A DNA stretch of 64,000 bases, taken from Variovorax sp. OAS795. GTDB lineage: Bacteria > Pseudomonadota > Gammaproteobacteria > Burkholderiales > Burkholderiaceae_C. Shown one piece after another: positions 33,352 through 40,766 of this stretch. Every line of letters starts with the position of its first letter. Position 1 is the stretch's first letter. The position numbers were made by a program, and so were the translations under genes. The notes beneath the pieces are model-generated. The model did no database searches, had not been told where the DNA came from, and was given only the letters and a program-made list of their open reading frames with translations. The DNA lies in the NCBI RefSeq assembly GCF_040546685.1, contig NZ_JBEPOH010000001.1:2728001-2792000 (forward strand), read 5' to 3'.

Positions 33352-34010
33352 GCGGGCCTCGAGAGAAAGACGCGGTCGACGAAGATGCAGGGGGTGACGA
33401 TGCCTTCGGGGTCGAGCTCGCCCGGCGCCAGGAGTTGGTCGACTTCCACTGCGACCACCGCTGCGGCAGTGGCCATCACAACAGAGTGATTTCGTGCCGT
33501 CTTGTTGTAGTTCAGGTTGCCGAGCACATCGGCCTGCCGGCCCTTCAAGAGCGAGAACTGCGCACGCAAGGGCTTCTCCAGAAGGAACTCGCGGCCATCG
33601 ACCACGACCTTCTGCTTGCCCTTCTCGAACACGGTGCCTACACCCGTCGGCGTGAGGAAGCCGCCAAGGCCCGCGCCGCCGGCCCGGATGCGCTCGACCA
33701 GCGTGCCCTGCGGGACCAGCTCGAGTTCGACATCGCCGGCCCGGTATTGGTCGGCGAACACGTCCGCGCTTCTCGGATAGGAACAGATGATCTTCCGGAC
33801 GATGCGTGCACCAAACCACATCGAGAGGTCCTGGCCGCCGGAGCCTGCGTTGTTGGAGATGACGGTCAGTTCGCGCACCTTGAGGTCCAGCACCGCCTCG
33901 ATCATCCCGCGCGGAACGCCCGCGCCGCCGAAGCCGCCGACCATCACCGTGTCTCCGTCGCGCAAGCCCGCTACCGCGGCGTTCGCATCCTTGACGACCA
34001 CATTTCTCAT
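33348..34010 (-). CDS. 3-oxoacid CoA-transferase subunit A (PcaI-like)
   Basis: A 220-residue alpha subunit. The CoA-transferase motif GDTVMVGGFGGAGVPRGMIEAV is at about residues 18-40 and LTVISNNAGSGG follows. The stretches ELVPQGTLVERIRAGG and ELDPEGIVTPCIFVDRV closely follow the pattern of 3-oxoadipate CoA-transferase PcaI. It may activate 3-oxoadipate made by the maleylacetate reductase at 20615, though acetoacetate or another 3-oxo acid is possible. It overlaps the acyl-CoA dehydrogenase stop by four bases. Confidence 0.92.
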   Translation of the reverse strand: MRNVVVKDANAAVAGLRDGDTVMVGGFGGAGVPRGMIEAVLDLKVRELTVISNNAGSGGQDLSMWFGARIVRKIICSYPRSADVFADQYRAGDVELELVPQGTLVERIRAGGAGLGGFLTPTGVGTVFEKGKQKVVVDGREFLLEKPLRAQFSLLKGRQADVLGNLNYNKTARNHSVVMATAAAVVAVEVDQLLAPGELDPEGIVTPCIFVDRVFLSRPA

Positions 34011-35209
34011 CGATCGGATTCCTTTTGCGCGGGTGAGGGCCCGTAGTCTTTGGCCAGGCCCTTGGCGATGCGGTCCAGCAGCATCTGGCTGGTGCCGTCG
34101 CCGAAAGCCGCCAGCCGTGTTTCGCTCGACAGCATGGCGAGGCGGTGACCGGCGCTCGCGCCGGTGGCGCCCATTGAACGCTGACATTGATCGAGTGCCC
34201 AGACGGCCATGTCGACGGCGAACTTTTTTGCCTGGGCGGCCAACGTCTGGGCTGCCTTTCCCGTTTGCACGGCGATCGCCGCGCGCAGCACGAGGGCATT
34301 GGCTGCTTCCAGGCGGAGGGAAACTTCGGCGAGCTCCCATCCGAATCCCTGGTGCCTGAGCAGCGGCTTGCCGAAAGCTTGCCTTGATTCCGCGTAGCCG
34401 ACCGCCTCTGCCAAGGCCGCCCTGGCAGAGGCGACGCACATGGCCGCGACATGAACGCGTGCGGCATTGACCGATGCCATGGAAGACTTGAACGCCTGCC
34501 CTGGCGGGTCGAACAGACACCAGTCGGGAACGAAATGATCCTGGAAAACCAGGGATGCGAGGCGGAAGGAGCAGGCGCCCGGCATCACGGGTTCGTCCCT
34601 TCGCAGCGTTGGCCCGTCAACCAGCGGCACCAGGAAAGACGCGATGTCGCCGGGCTCCGCGCCGACCGGGTCTTCAACTCTTGCAAGCAGGTTGGCGCAC
34701 TGGATGATCGAGCCATTGGTGATCCATGACTTCGTGCCGCTGATCAGCCATCCGCCGTCCACGCGCCGTGCCCTTGTCTTCAGCGCGGCCAGGTCGCTGC
34801 CGCCGTCGGGCTCGGACATGGCGGGGGCGCACAGCGTTCGCCCACCCAGCATGGCGCCCAGGAGCTCGGCACGGTGCTTTTCGGAGCCGAAGCGCGCCAC
34901 GCGAGTTACGGAGCCCTGCAGATTGTTGATCGCGAAGGCGGCGGCGAAGCCATGCTCCGCCATCGTCTGCGCCACGCGGATCTTGCAGAGGAACGAGGCA
35001 TCGTGGCCGCCGAATTCCCTTGGCACTTGAAGTCCCAGGAAGCCTTCCTTGGCCCATCTGTGGATCCAGGAGGCATCGTAGGCGCGGCCCTGCGTATGCG
35101 ACTCCAGGAGGTGGGCGCTGAATTCGCCGCGGCAGAAGTCGCTCGCGGCCTGGACGAGCGCTCGCTCCGCCGCGGACAGTCTCTCGTCGTAGAGGTCGTA
35201 GAAGTTCAT
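34007..35209 (-). CDS. Acyl-CoA dehydrogenase family protein with Asp at the catalytic-base position
   Basis: A 400-residue flavoprotein with the full acyl-CoA dehydrogenase fold: helical N-terminal domain, middle beta domain (CAPAMSEPDGGSDLAALKTRA, ISGTKSWITNGS) and C-terminal helical domain (QAFGKPLLRHQGFGWELAE). Most members have the catalytic Glu in a YEGT motif near residue 370. Here the aligned segment reads FGDGTSQM, putting Asp371 there. Asp-containing members are known among dehydrogenases of cyclic carboxyl-CoA esters. It starts 23 bases after a Bug gene and overlaps the CoA-transferase genes, so acid uptake, CoA activation and oxidation may be encoded together. Confidence 0.92.
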   Translation of the reverse strand: MNFYDLYDERLSAAERALVQAASDFCRGEFSAHLLESHTQGRAYDASWIHRWAKEGFLGLQVPREFGGHDASFLCKIRVAQTMAEHGFAAAFAINNLQGSVTRVARFGSEKHRAELLGAMLGGRTLCAPAMSEPDGGSDLAALKTRARRVDGGWLISGTKSWITNGSIIQCANLLARVEDPVGAEPGDIASFLVPLVDGPTLRRDEPVMPGACSFRLASLVFQDHFVPDWCLFDPPGQAFKSSMASVNAARVHVAAMCVASARAALAEAVGYAESRQAFGKPLLRHQGFGWELAEVSLRLEAANALVLRAAIAVQTGKAAQTLAAQAKKFAVDMAVWALDQCQRSMGATGASAGHRLAMLSSETRLAAFGDGTSQMLLDRIAKGLAKDYGPSPAQKESDR

Positions 35210-35232
35210 CGGGATCGATACTCGGCACTTGC

Positions 35233-36216
35233 TCAGCGGGTCAAGGGCGTCGTCATCGTTTTCGCCCAATCGTTCCAGAACACGATCTCCTTGGCCACCT
35301 GCCTGGTATACAGGTCGGGTGTGGACACCTTCACCGGAACGGCGCCGAGCGTCTCCAGCTGCGCCAGGAACTCGGGGCTCGTCACCACCTTGTCGAGCGC
35401 CGCCGCAACCTTCTGCACGACGGGACCCGGCGTGCCGGCAGGCGCCGCAATGCCGAACCAAGGCGAAAGATCGATCGGCTTGCTGCCGGCTTCCTGCAGC
35501 GTGGGCAGGTCCGGGAACGCGGGCGAGCGCTCCGGCGCCGCAACTGCCAGAGCCTTGATCTTTCCGGCCCGAATGTGCTGGGCGACTGTCGCCTCGGTGA
35601 AGAAGCCGACCTGCACCACGCCGGCCATGAGATCGGTGATGGGTTGCGCGCCGCCCTTGTAGTTCACGAACGTGAGCTGCGTGCCGTTGCGTGCATCGAA
35701 CAGCGTTCCGCCGATGTGCGATGTCGCGCCGAAGGTGCCGCCGAAATTCAGCTTGCCGGGGTTCGCCTTGGCATAGGCGATGAGCTCCTTGATGCTGTTG
35801 ACCGGCACGTCGGGATTCACCACGACGAGATTTCGCTGCTTGGCGACGTTTCTGACGTAGGCAAAGTCCTTGAGCTGGTCATAGGAAAGCGTCGGATTCA
35901 GGGCTTGCCCGCGCGTTTGCGAGGACTCCACCGCGACGAGCAAGGTGTAGCCGTCCGGCTTCGACTTTGCGACCGCATCGGCGCCGATGACGCCGCCGGC
36001 ACCTGCGCGGTTGTCGACGATGACCGTGCCGTTGAGCTCTTTGCCGAGACCCTGCGCAATCACGCGGGCAATGATGTCCGTGGGCCCCCCCGGTGGAAAA
36101 CCCGCAACGAGCTTGATCGGCTTTGACGGATACGGCTCGTCGGCCAGCGCGGGGGTGGTGGCCAGGCAGGCAAGGGCGGCGGCGACAAGCCAATTCTTGA
36201 TGGGGTGGGGCTTCAT
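35233..36216 (-). CDS. Tripartite tricarboxylate transporter receptor (Bug family), periplasmic
   Basis: A 327-residue Bug/TctC receptor. Its signal peptide is KNWLVAAALACLATTPALA. The mature domain begins KPIKLVAGFPPGGPTDIIAR and has the motif DNRAGAGGVIGADAVAKSKPDG. It is the first gene of the minus-strand operon with the acyl-CoA dehydrogenase and CoA-transferase, and is divergent from the AcuR-type gene at 36379. Its promoter has a perfect TTGACA -35 overlapped by the 13-bp palindrome at 36266-36278. Confidence 0.95.
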   Translation of the reverse strand: MKPHPIKNWLVAAALACLATTPALADEPYPSKPIKLVAGFPPGGPTDIIARVIAQGLGKELNGTVIVDNRAGAGGVIGADAVAKSKPDGYTLLVAVESSQTRGQALNPTLSYDQLKDFAYVRNVAKQRNLVVVNPDVPVNSIKELIAYAKANPGKLNFGGTFGATSHIGGTLFDARNGTQLTFVNYKGGAQPITDLMAGVVQVGFFTEATVAQHIRAGKIKALAVAAPERSPAFPDLPTLQEAGSKPIDLSPWFGIAAPAGTPGPVVQKVAAALDKVVTSPEFLAQLETLGAVPVKVSTPDLYTRQVAKEIVFWNDWAKTMTTPLTR

Positions 36217-36251
36217 GAGGCTTCCTTCTGCAGAAGTGAGGAGGTGGTCGA

Positions 36252-36280
36252 AGTATTGGTCTCAGGACACATTGTGTCAA
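36252..36280 (-). promoter_or_regulatory. Sigma-70 promoter of the Bug-dehydrogenase-CoA-transferase operon
   Basis: Read on the minus strand, a perfect -35 hexamer TTGACA (complement of 36275-36280) is followed after 17 bases by AATACT (complement of 36252-36257; four of six -10 bases). The spacing is ideal. The start codon of the Bug gene is at 36216, about 30 bases beyond the expected transcription start. Confidence 0.65.
36266..36278. promoter_or_regulatory. Operator-like palindrome GACACA-T-TGTGTC (site B)
   Basis: A perfect 6-bp inverted repeat with a one-base centre that overlaps the -35 box of the minus-strand promoter. It shares both 5-bp arms with site A (30447-30459) and nearly with site C (39796-39808). 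The geometry is that of a repressor site. Confidence 0.7.
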
Positions 36281-36351
36281 CTAGGACTCGTATCAGGGTT
36301 TTCGAGAGCAAGACTTGGGCCTGCGAGCGAAGGAGAAAGCAGTGGGTGATT

Positions 36352-36370
36352 TCTAAACGATCGGTCTAGA
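36352..36370. promoter_or_regulatory. AcuR-type operator palindrome TCTAAAC-N5-GTCTAGA
   Basis: The arms TCTAAAC (36352-36358) and GTCTAGA (36364-36370) match as an inverted repeat at six of seven positions around GATCG. It ends eight bases before the start codon of the TetR gene at 36379 and overlaps its presumed -10 box TAGAAT (36367-36372). Such TAGAC-type palindromes are characteristic of AcuR/NemR-like TetR regulators. It probably serves autorepression and control of acuI. Confidence 0.65.
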
Positions 36371-36372
36371 AT
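36367..36372 (+). promoter_or_regulatory. -10 box TAGAAT of acuR, implying a leaderless transcript
   Basis: TAGAAT matches the -10 consensus at five of six positions and lies only six bases before the ATG at 36379. Transcription should therefore begin at or next to the A of the start codon. No Shine-Dalgarno sequence is present between them, consistent with a leaderless mRNA. Confidence 0.45.
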
Positions 36373-36378
36373 TGTCGC

Positions 36379-37044
36379 ATGACAGAAAAACACAGAACGG
36401 CCGTGGCGCGCGGCAGGCGGCCTTCGCCGGCGTATGCGGCAACGCGTGATGTACTGATCCGATGCGGGATGGAGTTGCTCACCGAGCAGGGCTTCAGTTC
36501 GACGGGCCTGGATGCCGTGCTGAAGCGGGCGACCGTGCCCAAGGGCTCGTTCTATCACTACTTCGCGAACAAGGACGCGTTCGGAGCGGCCGTGATGGAG
36601 GCGTACGACGACTACTTCAAGCGCAAGCTCGACCGGTGGCTGCTGAACCAGGAACGTGCACCGCTCGATCGGCTAGCCGACTTCATTGCCGACGCATCGC
36701 AAGGCATGCGCAAGCACCGCTTCACGCGGGGATGCCTTGTCGGGAACCTGAGCCAGGAACTGGGGGCCCTGCCTGTGGATTTTCGCGAACGCCTCGACGC
36801 CATCCTTGTCGGCTGGCAGGAGCGGGTGGCTTCCTGCCTGCGCGAGGCTCAGTCCGCAGGAACCATCTCGGCGACGCTGGATGTCGAGCAGCTCGCCGAG
36901 TTCTTCTGGATCGCCTGGGAGGGTGCCGTGCTCCGAGCCAGGCTGGTGCAGTCGGACCGGCCCCTGGTCACCTTCATCGAGGCATATCTGTCCAGCCTGG
37001 GTGCGTGCGCCCAGGCCTCGCCCCGCCATGCGGCGGATCACTGA
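36379..37044 (+). CDS. acuR: AcuR-like TetR-family repressor
   Basis: A 221-residue TetR regulator. The helix-turn-helix lies at residues 22-70 ([34 protein letters not shown] region). The ligand domain has the AcuR hallmark [16 protein letters not shown] at about 117-132 and [16 protein letters not shown] near 180. It matches the pattern of Rhodobacter AcuR, the acrylate-responsive repressor of acuI. It sits directly upstream of an acuI-like gene (23 bases). The start is fixed by the N-terminus and the operator; no ribosome-binding site is visible. Its effector may be acrylate/acryloyl-CoA or another electrophilic acid, which is inference. Confidence 0.9.
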   Translation: MTEKHRTAVARGRRPSPAYAATRDVLIRCGMELLTEQGFSSTGLDAVLKRATVPKGSFYHYFANKDAFGAAVMEAYDDYFKRKLDRWLLNQERAPLDRLADFIADASQGMRKHRFTRGCLVGNLSQELGALPVDFRERLDAILVGWQERVASCLREAQSAGTISATLDVEQLAEFFWIAWEGAVLRARLVQSDRPLVTFIEAYLSSLGACAQASPRHAADH

Positions 37045-37067
37045 TTTTTTTTATTGGAGCGAAAATT

Positions 37068-38054
37068 ATGTTCAAAGGCATCGTTGTGGAAAAAGACGCG
37101 GAAGGCTACCGCGCCTCGCTGGCCGAGATTGATGAAAACCGCCTGCCCCCAGGCGACGTCACGGTCCGCGTCGAATACAGCACGCTGAACTACAAGGACG
37201 GCCTGGCCATCACCGGAAAGGGGCCCGTAGTCCGGAGCTTTCCCATGGTGCCGGGCATCGACTTTGCGGGCGTCGTGGAGCAGAGCGACCATCCCGGATT
37301 CAAGCCGGGCGACACGGTGGTGCTCAACGGCTGGGGCGTTGGCGAAGCGCACTGGGGCGGGCTTGCGCAGCGGGCGCGCGTGAAGGGCGACTGGTTGATT
37401 CCGCTGCCGAAGCGCTTCAGTACCAGGGATGCCATGGCCATCGGAACCGCGGGGTACACCGCCATGCTGTGCGTGATGGCCCTGGAGCGGCACGGGCTGA
37501 AGCCAGGCGATGGGCCGGTGCTCGTGACGGGGGCGAACGGCGGCGTGGGAAGCGTTGCGATCGCGCTCCTGGCCAAGCTCGGGTACACGGTCACCGCGTC
37601 CACGGGGCGAATGGACGAATCCGACTATCTGCGGCGGCTCGGGGCCAGCGACTTGATCGATCGCAAGGAGTTGAGCGAGGCGGGCAAGCCGCTGCAGAAG
37701 GAGCGCTGGGCCGCTGCCGTGGATTCGGTTGGCAGCCACACGCTGGCCAACGTATGCGCGCAGCTTCGATACAACGGCGTGGTCGCTGCATGCGGCCTGG
37801 CCCAGGGGCTCGACCTGCCTGCGTCGGTGGCGCCATTCATCCTCCGTGGTGTAAGTCTCATCGGCATCGATAGCGTGATGCGGCCCAAGGCAGACCGTGT
37901 CGCCGCATGGGAGCGGCTGGCGCGCGACCTGGATGGCTCGATCCTGGAAGACATAGCGGCCGAGATCGCGCTGCCGCAAGCGATCGATGCAGCCGCCCGG
38001 CTCATGCGGGGCGAGATCCGGGGCCGCGTGGTCGTCGATGTGAACGCGTCTTGA
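37068..38054 (+). CDS. acuI: Acryloyl-CoA reductase (NADPH), AcuI/YhdH family
   Basis: A 328-residue zinc-free MDR reductase that converts the toxic electrophile acryloyl-CoA to propionyl-CoA with NADPH. AcuI/YhdH features are visible: [31 protein letters not shown] at about 38-68, [18 protein letters not shown], the Rossmann motif [14 protein letters not shown] at about 155-168, and a YhdH-type C-terminus ([13 protein letters not shown]). The ATG at 37068 has GGAG 9-12 bases upstream. Its partner acuR lies 23 bases upstream, and the ThDP enzyme gene follows after 13 bases. Confidence 0.92.
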   Translation: MFKGIVVEKDAEGYRASLAEIDENRLPPGDVTVRVEYSTLNYKDGLAITGKGPVVRSFPMVPGIDFAGVVEQSDHPGFKPGDTVVLNGWGVGEAHWGGLAQRARVKGDWLIPLPKRFSTRDAMAIGTAGYTAMLCVMALERHGLKPGDGPVLVTGANGGVGSVAIALLAKLGYTVTASTGRMDESDYLRRLGASDLIDRKELSEAGKPLQKERWAAAVDSVGSHTLANVCAQLRYNGVVAACGLAQGLDLPASVAPFILRGVSLIGIDSVMRPKADRVAAWERLARDLDGSILEDIAAEIALPQAIDAAARLMRGEIRGRVVVDVNAS

Positions 38055-38067
38055 AAGAAGGACGTTC

Positions 38068-39708
38068 ATGACCTACAGAGTTGCCGAGGCCATCGTCGAC
38101 AGCATGGTCGCGCACGGCGCGGACCGCGCATTCAGCGTTCCCGGCGAGAGCTTCCTTGCGCTCCTGGATGCGCTTCACGCGCGGGAGGACTTCGATCTGG
38201 TGACATGCCGGCACGAAGGATCCGCGGCCCTGGCCGCGATCGCGGACGCCAAGCTGACGGGCCGCGCCGGCATCGTCATGGCGAGCAGAGGGCCGGGGGC
38301 TTTCAATGCCGCGATCGGCGTCCACGTGGCGGCCGAAGAAGCGGTTCCGCTGATCCTCTTGATCGGCCAGGTCGAAACGCCCAACCTGGGCCGCGGCGCC
38401 GTCCAGGAAATCGATTCCGGCAAAGCTTTTTCCGGCTTGCTGAAATGGTCGGGGCGCATCGACAAGGCAGCGGCCGTTGCCGAAGTGATGGCCCGCGCCT
38501 TTGCCGTGGCCGCATCGGGAACACCGGGGCCGGTCGCCGTCGAGCTGCCCGAAGACGTGCTGACCGAGCTGGTCGAGCGGCAGCCGGCGCGGGTTCACGC
38601 AGTGGCATTCGCCGAGGCGACCCTGGAGGATGCGGCGCGCGTGCACGAGCTGATCTCCAGGGCCAGCCGGCCGATCCTGATCGTGGGTGGTGAGTGCCGG
38701 ACCGATGATTTCCGCAACGATCTCCACGCGCTCGTCGGCCGGTGGAACATTCCCGTTGCCGTCACCAACAAGAACCAGGACCAGTACTCCAACACGGACC
38801 CTCACTGGGTGGGCCAACTGGGCTTCTTCACCTCGCCCGCGCACACCGCGCTCTTCAGCGAGGCCGACCTGATCGTCGCGATCGGCAGCCGCATGGGCGA
38901 CGTGTCGTCCCTGGGGTTCGCCTTTCCGCGGCAAGGCACCAATGCGCAGAAGTTCGTTCACGTGTACCCCGATCCGTCCATGATCGGGCGCCATTTTTCG
39001 GCGGAACTGCCGATCGTCTCGACGGCGCATGGCTTCGTGCGCGCCGCATTGCGCCATGGCGGCTCCGGGGTGGTGTCGAGCCAGTGGCTCGAGCGGGTGC
39101 GCGCGGCGGCCGACCGTGCGCACGGCTGGCAGCCACAGAATGTGGTGGCGAACGATGTCCTGGGCCACACGATCATGGCGCTTGCACGGCTCGCCAGCAG
39201 CGATGCGGTCTTGACCACCGATTCCGGCAACTTTGCAGCCTGGGTTCACCGCATCTTCAAGATGACGCCGGCGAACCGGCTGCTCGGTTCGGCTTGCGGC
39301 GCCATGGGAACGGGGGTCCCGGCCGGCATCGCGGCTGCCTTGCGCCATCCGGGGCGAGAAGTCCTCGCCTTCGTCGGCGACGGCGGATTTCTCATGAACG
39401 GCAACGAACTGATCACTGCGGTCGACCGAGGGCTGAACCTGCGCGTGGTGGTGTCGAACAATGGGTCATACGGCACCATCCGCACCCACCAGCAGCGGCA
39501 CTTTCCCCATCGCGTCAGCGGCACCGACCTGGCCAATCCGGGCTTCGCAAAACTTGCCGAGGCATTCGGTGCCCGTGGGTACAGGATCGAGCACTCAAGG
39601 GATGCCGCAGGCATCGTCGAACAAGCCATGCGCATCGAGGGACCGGTGTTGATCGAAGTCTGCAGTGATCCGGACATGTCGGTAGAGCGCTCCCTCAAGT
39701 GGGAGTGA
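38068..39708 (+). CDS. Thiamine-diphosphate enzyme, acetolactate synthase-like (substrate unknown)
   Basis: A 546-residue ThDP enzyme with PYR domain (Glu50 in TCRHEGSAALAA is the cofactor-activating residue), central domain and PP domain (FVGDGGFLMNGNEL, then SNNGSYGTIRTHQ). The fold is that of acetolactate synthase and 2-oxo acid decarboxylases. The FAD-contact features of true acetolactate synthase are not obvious, and the size suits a decarboxylase or carboligase. It follows acuI by 13 bases with AAGGA before its ATG, so it belongs to the acuR-acuI unit. It may decarboxylate a 2-oxo acid, perhaps one released by the PLP lyase at 44892, but this is speculation. Confidence 0.88.
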   Translation: MTYRVAEAIVDSMVAHGADRAFSVPGESFLALLDALHAREDFDLVTCRHEGSAALAAIADAKLTGRAGIVMASRGPGAFNAAIGVHVAAEEAVPLILLIGQVETPNLGRGAVQEIDSGKAFSGLLKWSGRIDKAAAVAEVMARAFAVAASGTPGPVAVELPEDVLTELVERQPARVHAVAFAEATLEDAARVHELISRASRPILIVGGECRTDDFRNDLHALVGRWNIPVAVTNKNQDQYSNTDPHWVGQLGFFTSPAHTALFSEADLIVAIGSRMGDVSSLGFAFPRQGTNAQKFVHVYPDPSMIGRHFSAELPIVSTAHGFVRAALRHGGSGVVSSQWLERVRAAADRAHGWQPQNVVANDVLGHTIMALARLASSDAVLTTDSGNFAAWVHRIFKMTPANRLLGSACGAMGTGVPAGIAAALRHPGREVLAFVGDGGFLMNGNELITAVDRGLNLRVVVSNNGSYGTIRTHQQRHFPHRVSGTDLANPGFAKLAEAFGARGYRIEHSRDAAGIVEQAMRIEGPVLIEVCSDPDMSVERSLKWE

Positions 39709-39743
39709 GCGCAGGTCCATTCATTCGCGACGCCGTCGCGCAA

Positions 39744-39764
39744 AGCTCATAGCTGCTATGAGCT
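39744..39764. other. Perfect 9-bp hairpin downstream of the ThDP enzyme gene
   Basis: AGCTCATAG (39744-39752), loop CTG, CTATGAGCT (39756-39764) is a perfect stem. It lies 36 bases after the stop codon at 39708 and 32 bases before site C. There is no following T run. It could end or attenuate the acu transcript, or be a protein-binding palindrome. Confidence 0.5.
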
Positions 39765-39795
39765 GTGCTGCATGGTTTCTTGTGCGGCAGCCCAG

Positions 39796-39808
39796 GATAC
39801 TTTGTGTC
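39796..39808. promoter_or_regulatory. Operator-like palindrome GATACTTTGTGTC (site C)
   Basis: Read on the opposite strand this is GACACAAAGTATC, identical to site A (30447-30459) except for one base in an arm. It lies just before TACAAG (39811-39816), a four-of-six -10 box, and 25 bases before the aldolase-fold gene start. The spacing to the -10 region matches that of site A. Confidence 0.65.
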
Positions 39809-39833
39809 ATTACAAGACATGGAGACACACCAC

Positions 39834-40631
39834 ATGGCTGAAGACTTGCGGTCCAAGGACTACTTCGACGATCGTGCCACCCGGGAGATGGCCAAGCACC
39901 TGGCGTCACCTCGCCGGACCTTGAAGGAAAACCTGGCTTGTGCTTGCCGGATCCTTGCCATGACGGGGCAGGAAGCGGGTCTTGCAGGCCAGATCAGCGC
40001 ACGGTCCGAGCGAGCAGGCGCGTACTGGACGCTCAGGTTCGGGCTCGGCTTCGACGAAGCCACGCCGGACGACTTCATTGAAGTCGATGGCGACCTGAAC
40101 ACGCTGACGGGCAGCGGCATGCCGAACCCCGCGACGCGTTTCCATCTATGGGTGTACGAGGCGCGGCCCGACGTTCAGTCCATCGTCCACACGCATTCGC
40201 CCTGGGCCTCCGCGCTCGCTGCAGCCAGGCAGCCGCTGGTCATCGCCCAGATGGACATGACGCCCCTGCATGACGATTGCGCGTTCCTTGCCGAGTGGCC
40301 GGGGGTGCCCATTGCGGATGATGAAGGCGTCATCATCTCGCGGGCGCTCGGAGCGAAGCGAGCCATCATCCTGGCGAACCACGGCTACCTGACGGCCGGA
40401 AGGACGACACAGGAAGCCACCTATCTGTCTGTTTATCTCGAGCGTGCCGCACGGATGCAGCTGCGGGCCCAAGCCGCATTCGGCCCGTTGACGCCGGTGG
40501 ACGACACGCTGGCCCGCGAGGCGCACGACTATCTGCTGAAGCCTTCGATCGTGAACAGCACCTTCGACTATTGGTGCCGGCAGGCCGGAGCAGGCGCGGC
40601 GCCGCCGCTCGACGGCCGGCCTCGTCCCTAG
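39834..40631 (+). CDS. Class II aldolase/adducin-family protein lacking the aldolase glutamate
   Basis: A 265-residue class II aldolase fold enzyme. Zinc ligands are visible as His119 and His121 in VHTHSPW and His183 in LANHGYL. In fuculose-phosphate aldolase the catalytic Glu sits in PSSEWRFH. The aligned segment here is NPATRFH, with Ala where the Glu should be. It is therefore probably not an aldolase; decarboxylases and hydrolases of this fold are known. The ATG at 39834 is preferred because GGAG lies 9-12 bases upstream; ATGs at 39819 and further up are less likely. The amino-acid ABC genes follow 135 bases downstream. Confidence 0.87.
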   Translation: MAEDLRSKDYFDDRATREMAKHLASPRRTLKENLACACRILAMTGQEAGLAGQISARSERAGAYWTLRFGLGFDEATPDDFIEVDGDLNTLTGSGMPNPATRFHLWVYEARPDVQSIVHTHSPWASALAAARQPLVIAQMDMTPLHDDCAFLAEWPGVPIADDEGVIISRALGAKRAIILANHGYLTAGRTTQEATYLSVYLERAARMQLRAQAAFGPLTPVDDTLAREAHDYLLKPSIVNSTFDYWCRQAGAGAAPPLDGRPRP

Positions 40632-40721
40632 AGCGCCGCCCGACTTCTGCGTCTCGCATCCGGCGGGCATGCATCCGGCATGTACGTCCCGGACCGCGTT
40701 CGCCCGCCTGCTTTCCATGCC

Positions 40722-40736
40722 CAGCGCTCGGCGCTG
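40722..40736. other. Short GC hairpin before the amino-acid ABC operon
   Basis: CAGCGC (40722-40727), loop TCG, GCGCTG (40731-40736) is a perfect 6-bp stem followed by AAAAA, 26 bases upstream of the next start codon. On the minus strand this would look like a small intrinsic terminator. On the plus strand it lies in a leader. A 9-bp direct repeat GCATCCGGC (40656-40664 and 40671-40679) lies in the same 135-base gap. Confidence 0.4.
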
Positions 40737-40766
40737 AAAAACTCCGTTTCCCACAGAAAGATCGCC

